The notes: generated by a model from the sequence alone, not told the origin. A stretch of DNA of 64,000 nucleotides from Lentzea albidocapillata subsp. violacea (GCF_900100275.1 NZ_FNET01000007.1:62001-126000), one strand, 5' to 3'; shown: positions 16,000 through 25,977, counted from the first letter of the stretch. Numbers and translations: made by a program.

Positions 16000-17958
16000 A
16001 TGAGATCGTGGCCCAGAGCGGCGGCCGGCGCCGTCGTCACCGCGGCAGTGACGGCCGGGCTCGTCGCGTCGCCGTCGATGGCGTTGTCCGGGGGCACGGT
16101 TGTGCCCGACGGCTCTTACAAGTTCCTCGCGAAGATTTCGAAGTCCGCGATGGCGGCGTGCTCCGGGGTGCTCGTCGACCCGGTGTGGGTGTTGACCGCG
16201 AAGGGATGCACACCGGACGGCGCCACGGTTTCGCTGGCCGGCAGGACGATCGGCATCGCCCGTGTCGTCGAGAAGGACGACCGCGACGTGGTTCTCGTGC
16301 GCCTTAAGGAAGCCGTCGGGGACGTCGCGCCGATCGCCATCGGCGCCGCTCCCGCGCAGGGCGAGGTGCTACGCGCGGGTGGCTTCGGTCGCACGGTCAC
16401 CGAGTGGGTGCCGGACCGTCCGCGCACGTCTCTGTTCACCGTCGGGTCGAGCAACGGCCAGACCGTCGCGCTGACCGGCAACGACGGCGTCGACACCTGC
16501 AAGGGCGACGCGGGCGGACCGGTGTTCCGCGAGGTCGGCGGGGTGCCGCAGTTGGTCGGTCTGAACGCCGCCTCATGGCAGCACGGGTGCCTCGGTGTGT
16601 CCGAGACCAGGCAGGGCAGCACGGCGGCCAGGGTCGACAACCTTGGGTCGTGGTTCGCCTCCGAGTTCCTCGACGTGAGCGCCGTCGCCGCGCCACGCCA
16701 CGCGATCAACCTCACCTGGGTGGCCAGGGGCAACCAGTCGTTCAAGGTGTACGCCGCGCAGACCGCGGACGTGCCGATCGGTGCATCCACTTTGGTCGCG
16801 ACGGCGATCACTCCTCGTTTCACCCACAGCGCGCTGGCTGCCAAGCAGAGGTGGTATTACCGCGTCGTGCCGGTGCGCGACGGGCAGGACGGTCCTGCCT
16901 CGGGCGTCGCCACCGCGACTACGAAGGTGCCCACCCGCAACGACTTCACCGGTGACGGCGTCGACGACCTCACTGCCGCGTACGACGTGGGAGGCTTCAC
17001 ACTCGGCCTTCCGGTCTGGACCGGCGGCCAGGACGGTCTCGGCGCTCCCGAGTTCAAGCTGACCGGTCCGGCCGGTGGCTTCGACCTCAACCGCGCCCGG
17101 TTCCTGAGCGGTGACTTCAACGGCGACGGCAAGGCCGACACGGCGGCCTTCTACAACTACGACGGCGGTGACACGAAGATCCTCGTCTTCTACGCCGGTG
17201 CCACCGGCTACGCCGACTGGCAGGAGAAGTGGACCGGTGGTGCCGGCAACTGGCCGGCCCAGACGTCGAAGGTCCTCGCCGGCGACTTCAACGCCGACGG
17301 CAAGGCCGACATCGCCGCGTTCTACGACCTCGGCAACGACCAGACGAAGCTCTTCGTCTGGTCCGGCACGGCGACCGGCTTCGAGGCGCCCGTGGCGAAG
17401 TGGGACAGCGGCCAGAACCAGTGGAGGCAGGCCAAGGGCACCTACCTGGCCGGTGACTACAACGGCGACGGCCGGGTCGACGTCACCGCGGCCTACGACC
17501 ACGGCGACGGCCGGATGGCGCTGTGGACGTTCGAGGCGACCGCCGACGGCTTCACCGCCCCGGTGCACCGCAAGGAGGTTACCGGCTGGGGCGGCTCGCA
17601 GGCCCGGTACGTCTCCGGCGACTGGAACGGCGACGGCCGCTCCGACATCGGCGCGTTCTACAACTACCCCGGCGGCCAGACCAAGCTGCTGGTCTTCTAC
17701 GTCACCGCGACGTCGTTCGACGGCTGGTCGGAGAAGTGGGACGGTCTGCCGGGCAACTGGCCGGCCCAGACCGCGCGTGTCACGTCCGGCGACTACAACG
17801 GTGACGGCCGCGCCGACGTCGTCGCGTTCTACAACTTCGACAACGGCCTGACGCGTTCATACATGTGGAAGGGCACCGCGACGGGCTTTGACGCGCCCGT
17901 CCAGCAGTGGGACGGCGGGCAGGGCAACTGGCCCGCGCAGTCGGCTAGGGTCCTCTGA
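16000..17958 (+). CDS. Secreted trypsin-like pseudoprotease with FG-GAP repeats
   Basis: 652 residues: signal peptide (about 1-28, ending SMALS), chymotrypsin-fold domain (about 30-225), a linker resembling a fibronectin-like domain (about 230-310), then six FG-GAP/VCBS calcium-loop repeats (about 313-652; D-x-[ND]-x-DG-x-x-D as in DFNGDGKAD). In the protease domain the usual TAAHC is TAKGC, the usual GDSGGP is GDAGGP, and only the Asp (DVVLVRL) is kept. Two of three triad residues are therefore gone and no peptidase activity is expected. It probably acts as a binding or scaffold protein outside the cell. ATG 16000 follows GAGGAAGAAG. Confidence 0.88.
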   Translation: MRSWPRAAAGAVVTAAVTAGLVASPSMALSGGTVVPDGSYKFLAKISKSAMAACSGVLVDPVWVLTAKGCTPDGATVSLAGRTIGIARVVEKDDRDVVLVRLKEAVGDVAPIAIGAAPAQGEVLRAGGFGRTVTEWVPDRPRTSLFTVGSSNGQTVALTGNDGVDTCKGDAGGPVFREVGGVPQLVGLNAASWQHGCLGVSETRQGSTAARVDNLGSWFASEFLDVSAVAAPRHAINLTWVARGNQSFKVYAAQTADVPIGASTLVATAITPRFTHSALAAKQRWYYRVVPVRDGQDGPASGVATATTKVPTRNDFTGDGVDDLTAAYDVGGFTLGLPVWTGGQDGLGAPEFKLTGPAGGFDLNRARFLSGDFNGDGKADTAAFYNYDGGDTKILVFYAGATGYADWQEKWTGGAGNWPAQTSKVLAGDFNADGKADIAAFYDLGNDQTKLFVWSGTATGFEAPVAKWDSGQNQWRQAKGTYLAGDYNGDGRVDVTAAYDHGDGRMALWTFEATADGFTAPVHRKEVTGWGGSQARYVSGDWNGDGRSDIGAFYNYPGGQTKLLVFYVTATSFDGWSEKWDGLPGNWPAQTARVTSGDYNGDGRADVVAFYNFDNGLTRSYMWKGTATGFDAPVQQWDGGQGNWPAQSARVL

Positions 17959-17989
17959 CACGACAACCCGAATCACGGCGAGGGGGCCT

Positions 17990-18014
17990 GGGACGGTCCA
18001 CATCGGATCGTCCC
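17990..18014 (+). terminator. 10-bp hairpin after the pseudoprotease gene
   Basis: GGGACGGTCC (17990-17999) pairs with GGATCGTCCC (18005-18014), one G-U pair, 5-nt loop. It lies 32 bp past the stop at 17958. No T-tract follows, so its strength is uncertain. Confidence 0.5.
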
Positions 18015-18040
18015 GGGGCACTCCGCTTGGAGTGATACCG

Positions 18041-18628
18041 ATGTCCAGTGACTTCTTCGTGTACCGCGCCGGAACCTGGTACGGCAAGATCTGGAACGCC
18101 TCACACGGCGTCTACTCCTGGGTGCTGGAGCGGATCGCCGAGCACACCACGAATCCCGCCGTCGCCGAGGTGCTCCGCGAGCACGCCGACGACAACGCGT
18201 TCAACCTCATCTGGTACCCCGAGTACGGCGCGGAGATCGTGCGGGTGATTCTGGGGCCGTTGCGCGACGACCTCGCGGGGGAGACCGAGTATGTGCGCAC
18301 CCTCGTCCTGGAACTGGTCGCGATGGCGGAGGGCTGGGCCGACGCGACCGACGTGTTCCCGGTGTTTTTGCCGTGGCGGCTCAGCCGCGTGGAGAACGGT
18401 GGGACGGTGCGCTACCGCTCGTCGGAGGAGCCGGTACGAGACGTCGTCTTCGGCGGCGTGCGGGCCGCCGACCTCCCCGAGGAGGTGACGAACCTCGAGA
18501 TCAGTCCGGTGCAGGGTGGGTACGAGGTGCGCTCGGTGGGGTTCGAGGCCGTGGTGACCGCGGAGAGCCTCCGCATCCTGGGTGATCCGTATGCGGGCCC
18601 GCTGGAACACCGCAGCTCGTTGGGGTGA
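18041..18628 (+). CDS. Hypothetical cytoplasmic protein
   Basis: 195 residues, acidic, no signal or membrane segment. Features include WYGKIWNASHGVYSWVLERI near the N-terminus, a helical middle (VLREHADDNAFNLIWY, LVLELVAMAEGWADATD) and a beta-rich C-terminal part (NLEISPVQGGYEVRSVGFEA). I do not recognise the family. ATG 18041 is chosen because the upstream extension of the frame runs through a hairpin (17990-18014). It stands alone between the secreted-protein locus and a decayed gene. Confidence 0.65.
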   Translation: MSSDFFVYRAGTWYGKIWNASHGVYSWVLERIAEHTTNPAVAEVLREHADDNAFNLIWYPEYGAEIVRVILGPLRDDLAGETEYVRTLVLELVAMAEGWADATDVFPVFLPWRLSRVENGGTVRYRSSEEPVRDVVFGGVRAADLPEEVTNLEISPVQGGYEVRSVGFEAVVTAESLRILGDPYAGPLEHRSSLG

Positions 18629-18729
18629 TTGAACTTCAGCTGGTGGTGTGCGGCACACGGAATGATCATGGTCGTGACGCTGGGACCTGAGTCAGTGACG
18701 TGGCGGCTGGGCTGGTGAACCCGGTTCGA

Positions 18730-19061
18730 GCTGGTTGTGCTGGGGCGGGTGGTGCTGATGCAGGTCGCGCACCCGGTCATCGCCGCCGCGGTGCGCGACG
18801 GCTACCGCGCCGACCCGTTCGCGCGGCTGACGAGGGCTAGCACCTCGCCGCAGCTGCTGTTGTTTCGGTGGAGAGCAGGCCGGGCAGGAGGCGGAACGGC
18901 TGGTGCGCGCCCACGCCAGGATTCCCAGCGACCTCACGGCGTTGCGGGCCAAGCTCGGTCTGGAGTGGACGGACCGCGACGGTGCAGGCTGCGCCGGCGG
19001 GTCGTGTCCGCGTTCGTCTCGGCCAGCCTGCTGCACCATCCGGTGCCGTTCCGGGCAATGC
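18730..19061 (+). pseudogene. Decayed MpaB/DUF2236-family oxygenase gene
   Basis: No intact frame, but pieces in different frames read like an oxygenase-MpaB (DUF2236) protein: VVLMQVAHPVIAAAV and YRADPFARLTR from 18737 in one frame, AERLVRAHARIPSDL and AKLGLEWTDRD from about 18890 in a second, then RRVVSAFVSASLLHHP back in the first frame. The usual central part is missing and at least two frameshifts are needed. It now ends 1 bp before the convergent aldehyde dehydrogenase stop at 19062. Confidence 0.6.
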
Positions 19062-20450
19062 TCAGTGCGCGATCATCACGTGCTTGACGCGCGTGTAGTC
19101 CTCCAGGCCGTGCATCGACAGGTCCTTGCCGTAACCCGAGGCGCCGAACCCGCCGTGCGGCATCTCGGCCGCGACGAGGCCGTGCGTGTTGACCCAGACG
19201 ATGCCGAAGTCGAGCCGTGCGGTCAGCGCCGCGACCCGGCCCGTGTCGCGGGTCCAGATCGAGGACGCGAGTCCCTGCGGAACCCCGTTGGCCAGAGCGA
19301 TCGCCTCGTCGTCGGAACCGAACGCCTGCACGGTGATCAGCGGCGCGAACGCCTCCTCCTGGACCAGTTCGTCGCCCTGACCGGGGCCGGAAACGACCGT
19401 AGGTTCCAGGAAGAAGCCCTCAGAGCCGTGCCTCTTTCCTCCACAGTGGACGGTACCGGACGTGCGGGACAGCAGGCCGAGCACGCGGTCCAGCTGGGCC
19501 TGGCTGTTCAACGGCCCGAAGTCGGTGCCGGGAACCTGCGACGAAGCGGCTTTCACCAGTGCGGCAACGAACTCGTCGTGCACGGCCGAGTGCACCAGCA
19601 CGCGTGACGCGGCGGTGCAGTCCTGGCCCGCGTTGTAGAACGCCGCGCCCACAACGCCTTCCGCTGCGGCGGCGACGTCCACGTCGTCGAACACCAGGAC
19701 CGGCGCGTTGCCACCGAGTTCGAGGTGCGTGCGCTTCACCGTCGCCGCGGCGCTGCGGGCCACCTCGACGCCGGCGCGGGTGGAACCGGTCAGCGACACC
19801 ATGGCGGGCACGGGGTGCTCGACCAGCAGCCGGCCGGTGTCGCGGTCGCCCAGCACGACGTTGAACACGCCCGCCGGGAGAACGGACGCGGCGAGCGTGG
19901 CCAGCAGCACGGTGGAGGAGGGCGTGGTGTCGGCCGGCTTCAACACCACCGTGTTGCCCGCCGCCAGGGCCGGGGCGATCTTCCACACGGCCATCATCAG
20001 CGGGTAGTTCCACGGCGTGATCTGCGCGATCACGCCGACCGCCTCACGCCGCTGGTACGAGGTGTGGCCGGGCACGTACTCACCCGCGGCGGCGGTGCCC
20101 AGAGCCCTTGCCGCACCGGCGAAGAACCGGATCTGGTCCACGCACTGCGGAATCTCCTCGTCCAGCAGCACCGAGCGGATCTTGCCGGTCTCGCGGACCT
20201 CCGCACTGGCGACAGCCTCGGCGTTCGCTTCGAGGAGGTCGGCGAGCTTCAGCAACGCCAGCTGGCGTTCGCCGGGCGTGGTGCGCGACCACGCGGGGAA
20301 GGCCGCCTCGGCGGCACGCACCGCGGCGTCGACCTCGGCGGCCCGGGAGACGACCGCGCGGCCGAACTCCTCGCCGGTGGCGGGATCGATGAGCGGTGAG
20401 GTCTCTTCAGCGGTGACGGAGGTGCCGTTGACGAAGTTCGCGACGATCAC
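19062..20450 (-). CDS. NAD(P)-dependent aldehyde dehydrogenase (aminobutyraldehyde-type)
   Basis: 462-residue ALDH-superfamily enzyme. Landmarks are ITPWNYPLMMAVWK (near residue 143), the general base Glu in HLELGGNAP (near 244), the nucleophile Cys in NAGQDCTAASR (near 278) and EEAFAPLITVQAF. Last gene of a four-gene operon: its start overlaps the ThDP enzyme stop by 4 bp. With the ureohydrolase it could oxidise the aldehyde arising from a guanidino or polyamine substrate; gamma-aminobutyraldehyde or a semialdehyde is a reasonable guess. Confidence 0.87.
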   Translation of the reverse strand: MIVANFVNGTSVTAEETSPLIDPATGEEFGRAVVSRAAEVDAAVRAAEAAFPAWSRTTPGERQLALLKLADLLEANAEAVASAEVRETGKIRSVLLDEEIPQCVDQIRFFAGAARALGTAAAGEYVPGHTSYQRREAVGVIAQITPWNYPLMMAVWKIAPALAAGNTVVLKPADTTPSSTVLLATLAASVLPAGVFNVVLGDRDTGRLLVEHPVPAMVSLTGSTRAGVEVARSAAATVKRTHLELGGNAPVLVFDDVDVAAAAEGVVGAAFYNAGQDCTAASRVLVHSAVHDEFVAALVKAASSQVPGTDFGPLNSQAQLDRVLGLLSRTSGTVHCGGKRHGSEGFFLEPTVVSGPGQGDELVQEEAFAPLITVQAFGSDDEAIALANGVPQGLASSIWTRDTGRVAALTARLDFGIVWVNTHGLVAAEMPHGGFGASGYGKDLSMHGLEDYTRVKHVMIAH

Positions 20451-22060
20451 GTGTGCTCCAGGTGCGTGGGGGCGAACATGCGCAACACCGCGGGCAGCAC
20501 GACCACGTGCGGGCCGTCCCCGGCGAACGCCTTGGCGAGGTCCTCGCTCAGCGACTCGGGTGTGCTACGGGTAGCGGGCACCCCGAACGCCCCGGCGAGT
20601 GCCACGAAGTCCGGGCGGGCCAGTTCGGTGGCGGTGGCCTGGCCGAACGCGTCGGTCATGTACTCGCGCAGGATGCCGTAGCCGCCGTCGTCGACGATCA
20701 GCCACACGACCCGCGACCCGTGCTGCGCGGCCGTCGCGAGCTCCGAGATCCCGTACATCGCGCCGCCGTCGCCGGACACCGCGAGCACCGGCCCGTCGAC
20801 GGCCGCCGCGACCCCGAGCGCGGCCGGGAAGCCGTAGCCGAGCCCGCCGGAGCCCTGGGCGGAGAACTGCGCGCCACCCCGCGGATCCCAGGCCGACCAG
20901 GCCCAGTACGCCAGAATCGTCATATCCCAGCAGGTCGGCGTGCCGTCCGGAACCGCCGCCCGCAGCGCGGCGAGCACCTGCCACTCCAGGTCGAGCTCCT
21001 GCTCCGAGAACCGGTCCCGCACGCTTGCCAGCAGCCCCCGCACCCGTTCCTCCGCGGCACCGTCCACGGCGCGGGCCGTGACGCCGGAAGCCAACGCGCG
21101 CAAGGCATGCCGGGCGTCGGCGTGGATGCCGAGCGCGGGGTAGTTCGACTCCAGCTTGCCGAGGTCGGCCTCGATCTGGACCACCGCGCCGCGCGGCCGG
21201 AACGTCCGGTAGTTGCTCGACAGCTCACCCAGTCCCGATCCGACGACGAGCAGCACGTCCGCGTCGGCGAGGAACTCCGTGGTGTGCCGGTCCTCCAGCC
21301 ACGACTGCGCGGAAAGCGGGTGCTCCCAAGGGAAGTTGCCCTTGCCGCCGAACGTCGACACGACCGGCGCCCGCAGCTTCTCCGCCAGCTCCAGCAGTTC
21401 GGCCGACGCGCCGAGCGCGCCGCCACCGGCGAGGATCACCGGCCGGTCGGCGCCGTTCAGCAGCCGCACGGCCTCCTCGACCAGTTCGGCCCGCGGGTGC
21501 AGTTCGCGCGGCGACCACGCCACCGACGTCACGGGCGGCACGGAGGCGGGCCCCAGCAGCACGTCCTGCGGGATCTCCACCCACACCGGCCCGAACGGCG
21601 CGGTCAGCGCGATCTCCCACGCCTCGGCCAGCGCCGACGGGATCTGCGACGCGTGCCGGACGACCCGCGCGTGCTTGACCACGTCGCGGAACGAGGCCAG
21701 CTGATCGGTCAGCTCGTGCAGGTACCCGCCCCGCACGCCACCGAGGCCGGCCGAGGGGATCTGGGACGAGATGCCCAGCACCGGCGCCGACCCGGCGGCC
21801 GATTCCTGCAGTCCGGCAAGGGTTTGCAGCGCGCCGGGCCCGGTCGACACCAGCAGCGGCGTCACCGAACCGGTGATCCGCGCGTGGCCGTCGGCCGCGA
21901 ACGCGGCGTTGACCTCGGTCCGCGAACCCACGTACCGCAGCTCGGACCGGCGCAGGGCGTCGAACAGGCCCAGGGCGTGCTGACCGGGGATGCCGAACAC
22001 CGTGTGCGCGCCGAGCGCCTCCAGCGTTTCGACCACGACGTCACCGCCGTTGCGCGTCAC
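20447..22060 (-). CDS. Thiamine-diphosphate-dependent enzyme, acetolactate-synthase-like
   Basis: 537 residues with three ThDP-family domains: Pyr domain ([14 protein letters not shown]; catalytic Glu in [16 protein letters not shown]), a central domain ([17 protein letters not shown]) and the PP domain with metal-binding [15 protein letters not shown]. It is in the acetolactate synthase/oxalyl decarboxylase-like fold family but sits in a catabolic operon, overlapping neighbours by 4 bp on both sides, so a decarboxylase or ligase step on a 2-keto acid is likelier than branched-chain synthesis. The exact reaction is unknown. Confidence 0.82.
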   Translation of the reverse strand: MTRNGGDVVVETLEALGAHTVFGIPGQHALGLFDALRRSELRYVGSRTEVNAAFAADGHARITGSVTPLLVSTGPGALQTLAGLQESAAGSAPVLGISSQIPSAGLGGVRGGYLHELTDQLASFRDVVKHARVVRHASQIPSALAEAWEIALTAPFGPVWVEIPQDVLLGPASVPPVTSVAWSPRELHPRAELVEEAVRLLNGADRPVILAGGGALGASAELLELAEKLRAPVVSTFGGKGNFPWEHPLSAQSWLEDRHTTEFLADADVLLVVGSGLGELSSNYRTFRPRGAVVQIEADLGKLESNYPALGIHADARHALRALASGVTARAVDGAAEERVRGLLASVRDRFSEQELDLEWQVLAALRAAVPDGTPTCWDMTILAYWAWSAWDPRGGAQFSAQGSGGLGYGFPAALGVAAAVDGPVLAVSGDGGAMYGISELATAAQHGSRVVWLIVDDGGYGILREYMTDAFGQATATELARPDFVALAGAFGVPATRSTPESLSEDLAKAFAGDGPHVVVLPAVLRMFAPTHLEHT

Positions 22061-22995
22061 TGCCCCTCCTTCAACGCCAACAGGCCCACCAGGTCATAAG
22101 CTACGTGCGAGGCTGCCACAGACGTGATGTCCGCGTGGTCGTAGGCGGGCGCCACCTCCACGACGTCGGCGCCCACCAGGTTCAGGCCGCGCAACCCGCG
22201 CACGATCTCCAGCAGTTCCCGCGACGTCATCCCGCCCGCCTCGGGCGTCCCGGTGCCGGGGGCGTGCGCCGGGTCCAGCACGTCGATGTCGATCGACACG
22301 TACAGCGGGCGCGAACCGATCCGCTGCCGCAGCGCGTCCACGGTCTCGTCCACGCCCCGCCGCATCACGTCCGACGACGTCACGATGCCGAACCCGAGCC
22401 GCCGGTCGTCCTCCAGGTCCTTCTTGCCGTACAACGGTCCGCGCGTGCCGACGTGCGAGATCGCCTCGGTGTCGAGGATCCCGTCCTCGACCGCCCGCCG
22501 GAACGGCGTCCCGTGCGTGTACGGCTCGCCGAAGTAGGTGTCCCACGTGTCGAGGTGCGCGTCGAAGTGCAGCAGCGCCACCGGCCCGTGGATCCGCGAC
22601 ACCGCCCGCAGCAACGGAAGCGCGATCGTGTGGTCACCGCCGATGGTGACCAGCCGGGTGCCGTCGCGCTGCAGATCGGAAGACGCCTGTTCGATCGTCT
22701 CGATGGCCTCGCCGATGTGGAACGGGTTGACCGCGATGTCCCCGCCGTCCACGACCTGCAGGCGTTCGAACGGCGACACGTCCAACCCTGGGTTGTAGGG
22801 GCGCAGCAGCCGGGACGCCTCCCGCACGGCCGCGGGCGCGAACCGCGCGCCCGGCCGGTACGAGACGCCGGTGTCGAACGGGACTCCCACCACCGCGACG
22901 TCCGCGTGCGCCACCTGGTCGAGGCGCGGCAGCCGGGCGAAGGTCGCCGGGCCCGCGTAACGCGGGACCCGCGAGGAGTCGACGGGGCCGATCAT
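22057..22995 (-). CDS. Ureohydrolase (agmatinase or guanidinobutyrase)
   Basis: 312-residue binuclear-manganese hydrolase that releases urea from a guanidino compound. All metal motifs are present: GGDHTIALP (near residue 121), [12 protein letters not shown] (near 146) and [19 protein letters not shown] (near 231). The family splits into agmatinase, guanidinobutyrase and others that cannot be told apart by eye. Overlaps the symporter stop and the ThDP enzyme start by 4 bp each; the associated aldehyde dehydrogenase and transporter suggest uptake and use of guanidino compounds as a nitrogen source. Confidence 0.9.
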   Translation of the reverse strand: MIGPVDSSRVPRYAGPATFARLPRLDQVAHADVAVVGVPFDTGVSYRPGARFAPAAVREASRLLRPYNPGLDVSPFERLQVVDGGDIAVNPFHIGEAIETIEQASSDLQRDGTRLVTIGGDHTIALPLLRAVSRIHGPVALLHFDAHLDTWDTYFGEPYTHGTPFRRAVEDGILDTEAISHVGTRGPLYGKKDLEDDRRLGFGIVTSSDVMRRGVDETVDALRQRIGSRPLYVSIDIDVLDPAHAPGTGTPEAGGMTSRELLEIVRGLRGLNLVGADVVEVAPAYDHADITSVAASHVAYDLVGLLALKEGQ

Positions 22996-24416
22996 GCGTT
23001 CACCAGTTCCTCTTCGGTCGCGTCACCGGCCACCCGGCGGTCCCACGTCGCGAGCACCGCCGGATCCGTGGCAGGGGTGGCGAGACTGACCACGACGTAC
23101 GTCACGAAGGACGCGCCGAGGCTGTAGTAGATGGCTTCGTTGGCGTACACGTCCACGAACACCATGAACCCGATCGCCGTCAGCGAGCCCACCGCCATCG
23201 ACGCCATCGCGCCGAGCCGGGTACCGCGCTTCCACACCAGACCGCCGATGATCGCGACCAGCAGCCCGCCGACGAGGATGTTGTAGGCGACGGTCAGCGC
23301 GGCCACGACATCGTTCAGCGCCACCGCGATGGCGATCGCGACGACACCGATCACGAGCGTGAACATCCGGTTGTTGTGGACGTCGGAGTCGGTCTTCCTG
23401 CGCCAGATGTCGTTGGACGCCACCGTGGCGCAGGCGATGAGGGCACCGGACGAGGTGGACATCATCGCGGCCAGCGCGGCGGCGAGCACGAGGCCGCGCA
23501 CACCGGTGGGCAGCAGGTTCTCCACGATCGTCGCGAACGCCTCGTCCTTGTTCGCGATGTCGGGGTACAGCGCCTTGCCCGCGAGGCCGATCAACGCACC
23601 CGCGACCGCGTAGACGAGGCAGTAGAGGCCGGACGTGATGCCGCCCCACGTCGCGACCTGAGGCGACTTGGCGGTGAACACACGCTGCCAGATGTCCTGG
23701 CCGATGAGCAGACCGAACACGTAGATCAGCAGGTACGTGATGATCGTGCTGACGCCGATGTTGCCGACCTCGAACATCGCCGGGTCGTTCAGCCGCTCCT
23801 GGATGCCGTCGAAGCCGCCCGCGGTGGCGAGGCTGATCGGCAGCAGCAGGAACAGGATGCCGACCGTTTTCACGACGAACTGCACGATGTCGGTGAGCGT
23901 GATCGACCACATGCCGCCGAGAACGCTGTACAGCACCACGATGCCGCCACCGATGATCACGCCGACGGACTTCGGCAGTCCGAAGAGGACGTTGAAGATG
24001 GTGGAGTACGCGATCGTGGACGTGACGGTGAGCATCAGCGTGTACGCCGCCATCACCAGGCCGGAGACCATGCTGGAGTTGCCGCCGTAGCGGAGGTCGA
24101 GCATCTGCGAGACGGTGTAGACCTTCAACCGGACGATCCGGCGCGCGAAGAGCGCGCTGAGCAACAGGATGCCGAGACCGATCGCGAAGACCATCCAGGC
24201 GCCGGAGATGCCGTACTTGTAGCCGAGCCCGACACCACCGATGGTCGACGCGCCGCCGAGCACGACGGCCGACATGGTGCCGGAGTACATCGTGAAGCCG
24301 AGCCTGCGTCCGGCGACCAGGTACTCGCTCTTGCTGGTGGCGCGGCGCATGCCCCACCAGCCCATGCCGATCATGCCGAGCACGTAGGCGGCGATCACCG
24401 CGTAGTCGAGAGCCAC
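22992..24416 (-). CDS. Sodium:solute symporter (SSS family)
   Basis: 474-residue integral membrane protein with about 12-13 hydrophobic segments. Typical SSS features are the N-terminal [36 protein letters not shown] and [19 protein letters not shown] in the sodium-site region. First gene of the operon with ureohydrolase, ThDP enzyme and aldehyde dehydrogenase, so it likely imports their substrate. Expressed from the 82-bp gap shared with the divergent pucR-like gene. Confidence 0.9.
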   Translation of the reverse strand: MALDYAVIAAYVLGMIGMGWWGMRRATSKSEYLVAGRRLGFTMYSGTMSAVVLGGASTIGGVGLGYKYGISGAWMVFAIGLGILLLSALFARRIVRLKVYTVSQMLDLRYGGNSSMVSGLVMAAYTLMLTVTSTIAYSTIFNVLFGLPKSVGVIIGGGIVVLYSVLGGMWSITLTDIVQFVVKTVGILFLLLPISLATAGGFDGIQERLNDPAMFEVGNIGVSTIITYLLIYVFGLLIGQDIWQRVFTAKSPQVATWGGITSGLYCLVYAVAGALIGLAGKALYPDIANKDEAFATIVENLLPTGVRGLVLAAALAAMMSTSSGALIACATVASNDIWRRKTDSDVHNNRMFTLVIGVVAIAIAVALNDVVAALTVAYNILVGGLLVAIIGGLVWKRGTRLGAMASMAVGSLTAIGFMVFVDVYANEAIYYSLGASFVTYVVVSLATPATDPAVLATWDRRVAGDATEEELVNA

Positions 24417-24478
24417 TGTCGGACCTCCTTGGGTTGCAGGTCACAGTAGGAACGCGGGCTGGCGCCGGTAAGTGGTCG

Positions 24479-24513
24479 TTGTGCACAATTGCCGCACCAT
24501 GGTTGTGCAAACC
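24479..24513. promoter_or_regulatory. PucR-family operator candidate in the divergent gap
   Basis: A perfect 10-bp palindrome TTGTGCACAA (24479-24488) is followed by a second TTGTGCA half (24503-24509) just inside the PucR-like gene. The sites lie in the gap between the symporter operon and its likely regulator, in the right place to bind it. Confidence 0.5.
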
Positions 24514-25833
24514 GTCCCACTGCAGGATCTCGTGGCCCGAGTCGACCTCGGGCTGACCGTCCTGTGTGGAGCCGGCGCGCTCGACCGGCCGGTCCGCTGG
24601 GCGCACGTGTCCGAGCTGGAGGACCCGACGCCGTACCTGGTCGGCGAGGAGCTGCTGCTCACGGCCGGCGTGCGGTTCCCGTCCGACGTGCCCGCGTACG
24701 TCGCCGGGCTGGTGTCCTCCGGCGTCTCGGCGATCGGCTTCGGCATCGAGCCGGAGTTCCCGACGGTGCCGTCGTCGCTGGTGGAGGCCTGCGAGGCGCA
24801 GGGCATGCCGCTGCTGGAGGTGCCGCCGTCGACGCCGTTCCTGGCGGTCTCGCAGGCACTCGGCGCGTTGCTCGCGGAGATCGCCGTGCGGGAGCAACGG
24901 ATGCTCGCCGACAGCCAGCGCGCGCTGACCCGTGCCGCGACCCGCGTCCGTCCCGTCGAGTCGGTGCTGACGACCCTCGCCGTGGTGCTGAACTGCCGGG
25001 CCGACCTGGTGGATCCGGCTTCGGCGCCCGAGGACGTCGCCTCGCTCGCCGCGCGGGTGTCGTCGGGCCGGGGACCCCGTTCGGCCTCGGCCCAGGTGGG
25101 TGAGGACCACGTGACGTTCGATCCCGTCGAGTCCGCCGTGCTGGTCGTGCGCCGGGTGACACCGCTGTCGCCCGCCGAACGGGCCGTCGTCGCGGTGGCG
25201 CTCGCGTTGCTCGGGCTGCTGCGCCGTGACCTGGAGAGCGAACGCGGCCGGATCGCCCGGCTCGCCGCCTCGGCCGTGCTGCGGTCGCAGGTGTCCGGGG
25301 TGGAGAAGGTCCTCGGGCCCGGCCCCTACCGCGTGGTGGCGGGGGAGTCGCGCGCCGACTACGACGTGCTGGCACAGCGGTACGGGCCGCTGGTTTCCGT
25401 GCTGGACGGCGGTTTCCTGGCGCTGGTGGCCTCCGGGCTGGAGGTGTCGGGACCGGTCGGGGTCTCGTCACCGGTCGCGGAGACCGGTGTGGAGCGCGCC
25501 GTGGACGAGGCCTCGGCGTTGCTCGCCAGGGCCCTGGCCACCGGCGAGCCCGCCTTCCCGGCGTCCGACCTGGCGTCCCTGGTGGACCCGGTCGCGGCCA
25601 GGGAGTTCGCCCGCCGGCAGCTGGCACCGCTCCTCGGGCGCCCCGAACTGATCGGCACGCTGAGGGTCTGGCTCGCCCAGCACGGCGGCTGGGACCGGGC
25701 CGCGACGGTGCTCGGCGTGCACCGCAACAGCGTCCGGCACCGGATCTCACACGTCGAACGGCTGCTCGGTCGTGATCTTGGAACGGCCGATGCGCGGGCC
25801 GCACTGTGGCTCGCTCTGACGTGGCTCGATTAA
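24499..25833 (+). CDS. PucR-family transcriptional regulator
   Basis: 444 residues. The N-terminal PucR purine-catabolism-like domain (about 5-125; RPVRWAHVSELEDPTPYLVGEELLL) is followed by a central GGDEF-derived domain and a C-terminal HTH_30 domain (about 385-440; HGGWDRAATVLGVHRNSVRHRI). ATG 24499 is chosen; an upstream GTG would start inside the operator palindrome. Divergent from the symporter-ureohydrolase operon, which it probably activates in response to the substrate. Confidence 0.9.
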   Translation: MVVQTVPLQDLVARVDLGLTVLCGAGALDRPVRWAHVSELEDPTPYLVGEELLLTAGVRFPSDVPAYVAGLVSSGVSAIGFGIEPEFPTVPSSLVEACEAQGMPLLEVPPSTPFLAVSQALGALLAEIAVREQRMLADSQRALTRAATRVRPVESVLTTLAVVLNCRADLVDPASAPEDVASLAARVSSGRGPRSASAQVGEDHVTFDPVESAVLVVRRVTPLSPAERAVVAVALALLGLLRRDLESERGRIARLAASAVLRSQVSGVEKVLGPGPYRVVAGESRADYDVLAQRYGPLVSVLDGGFLALVASGLEVSGPVGVSSPVAETGVERAVDEASALLARALATGEPAFPASDLASLVDPVAAREFARRQLAPLLGRPELIGTLRVWLAQHGGWDRAATVLGVHRNSVRHRISHVERLLGRDLGTADARAALWLALTWLD

Positions 25834-25948
25834 TTCCTTTGCGGCGAGCGTGCGCTCTCGGTCATCATTGTTCACATGATCCGAGCAGATGAATGGGCCG
25901 GGGCGCCCTCCAAGCTGTGACCTGCTAGTTCACTTTCTTCTATTTCGG

Positions 25949-25972
25949 CGAGCATTTGTGCATCAATGCTCG
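25949..25972. repeat. Hairpin directly upstream of tRNA-Glu
   Basis: CGAGCATT (25949-25956) and AATGCTCG (25965-25972) form a perfect 8-bp stem with an 8-nt loop, ending 5 bp before the tRNA. The surrounding 25834-25977 is AT-rich for this genome and shows no gene. It may end PucR transcription or mark the tRNA leader. Confidence 0.4.
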
Positions 25973-25977
25973 TTCCA

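Noticed and set aside
23023..25110. 695-codon minus frame over the symporter and pucR genes
   Set aside because: It spans a divergent promoter region and overlaps two well-supported genes on both strands.
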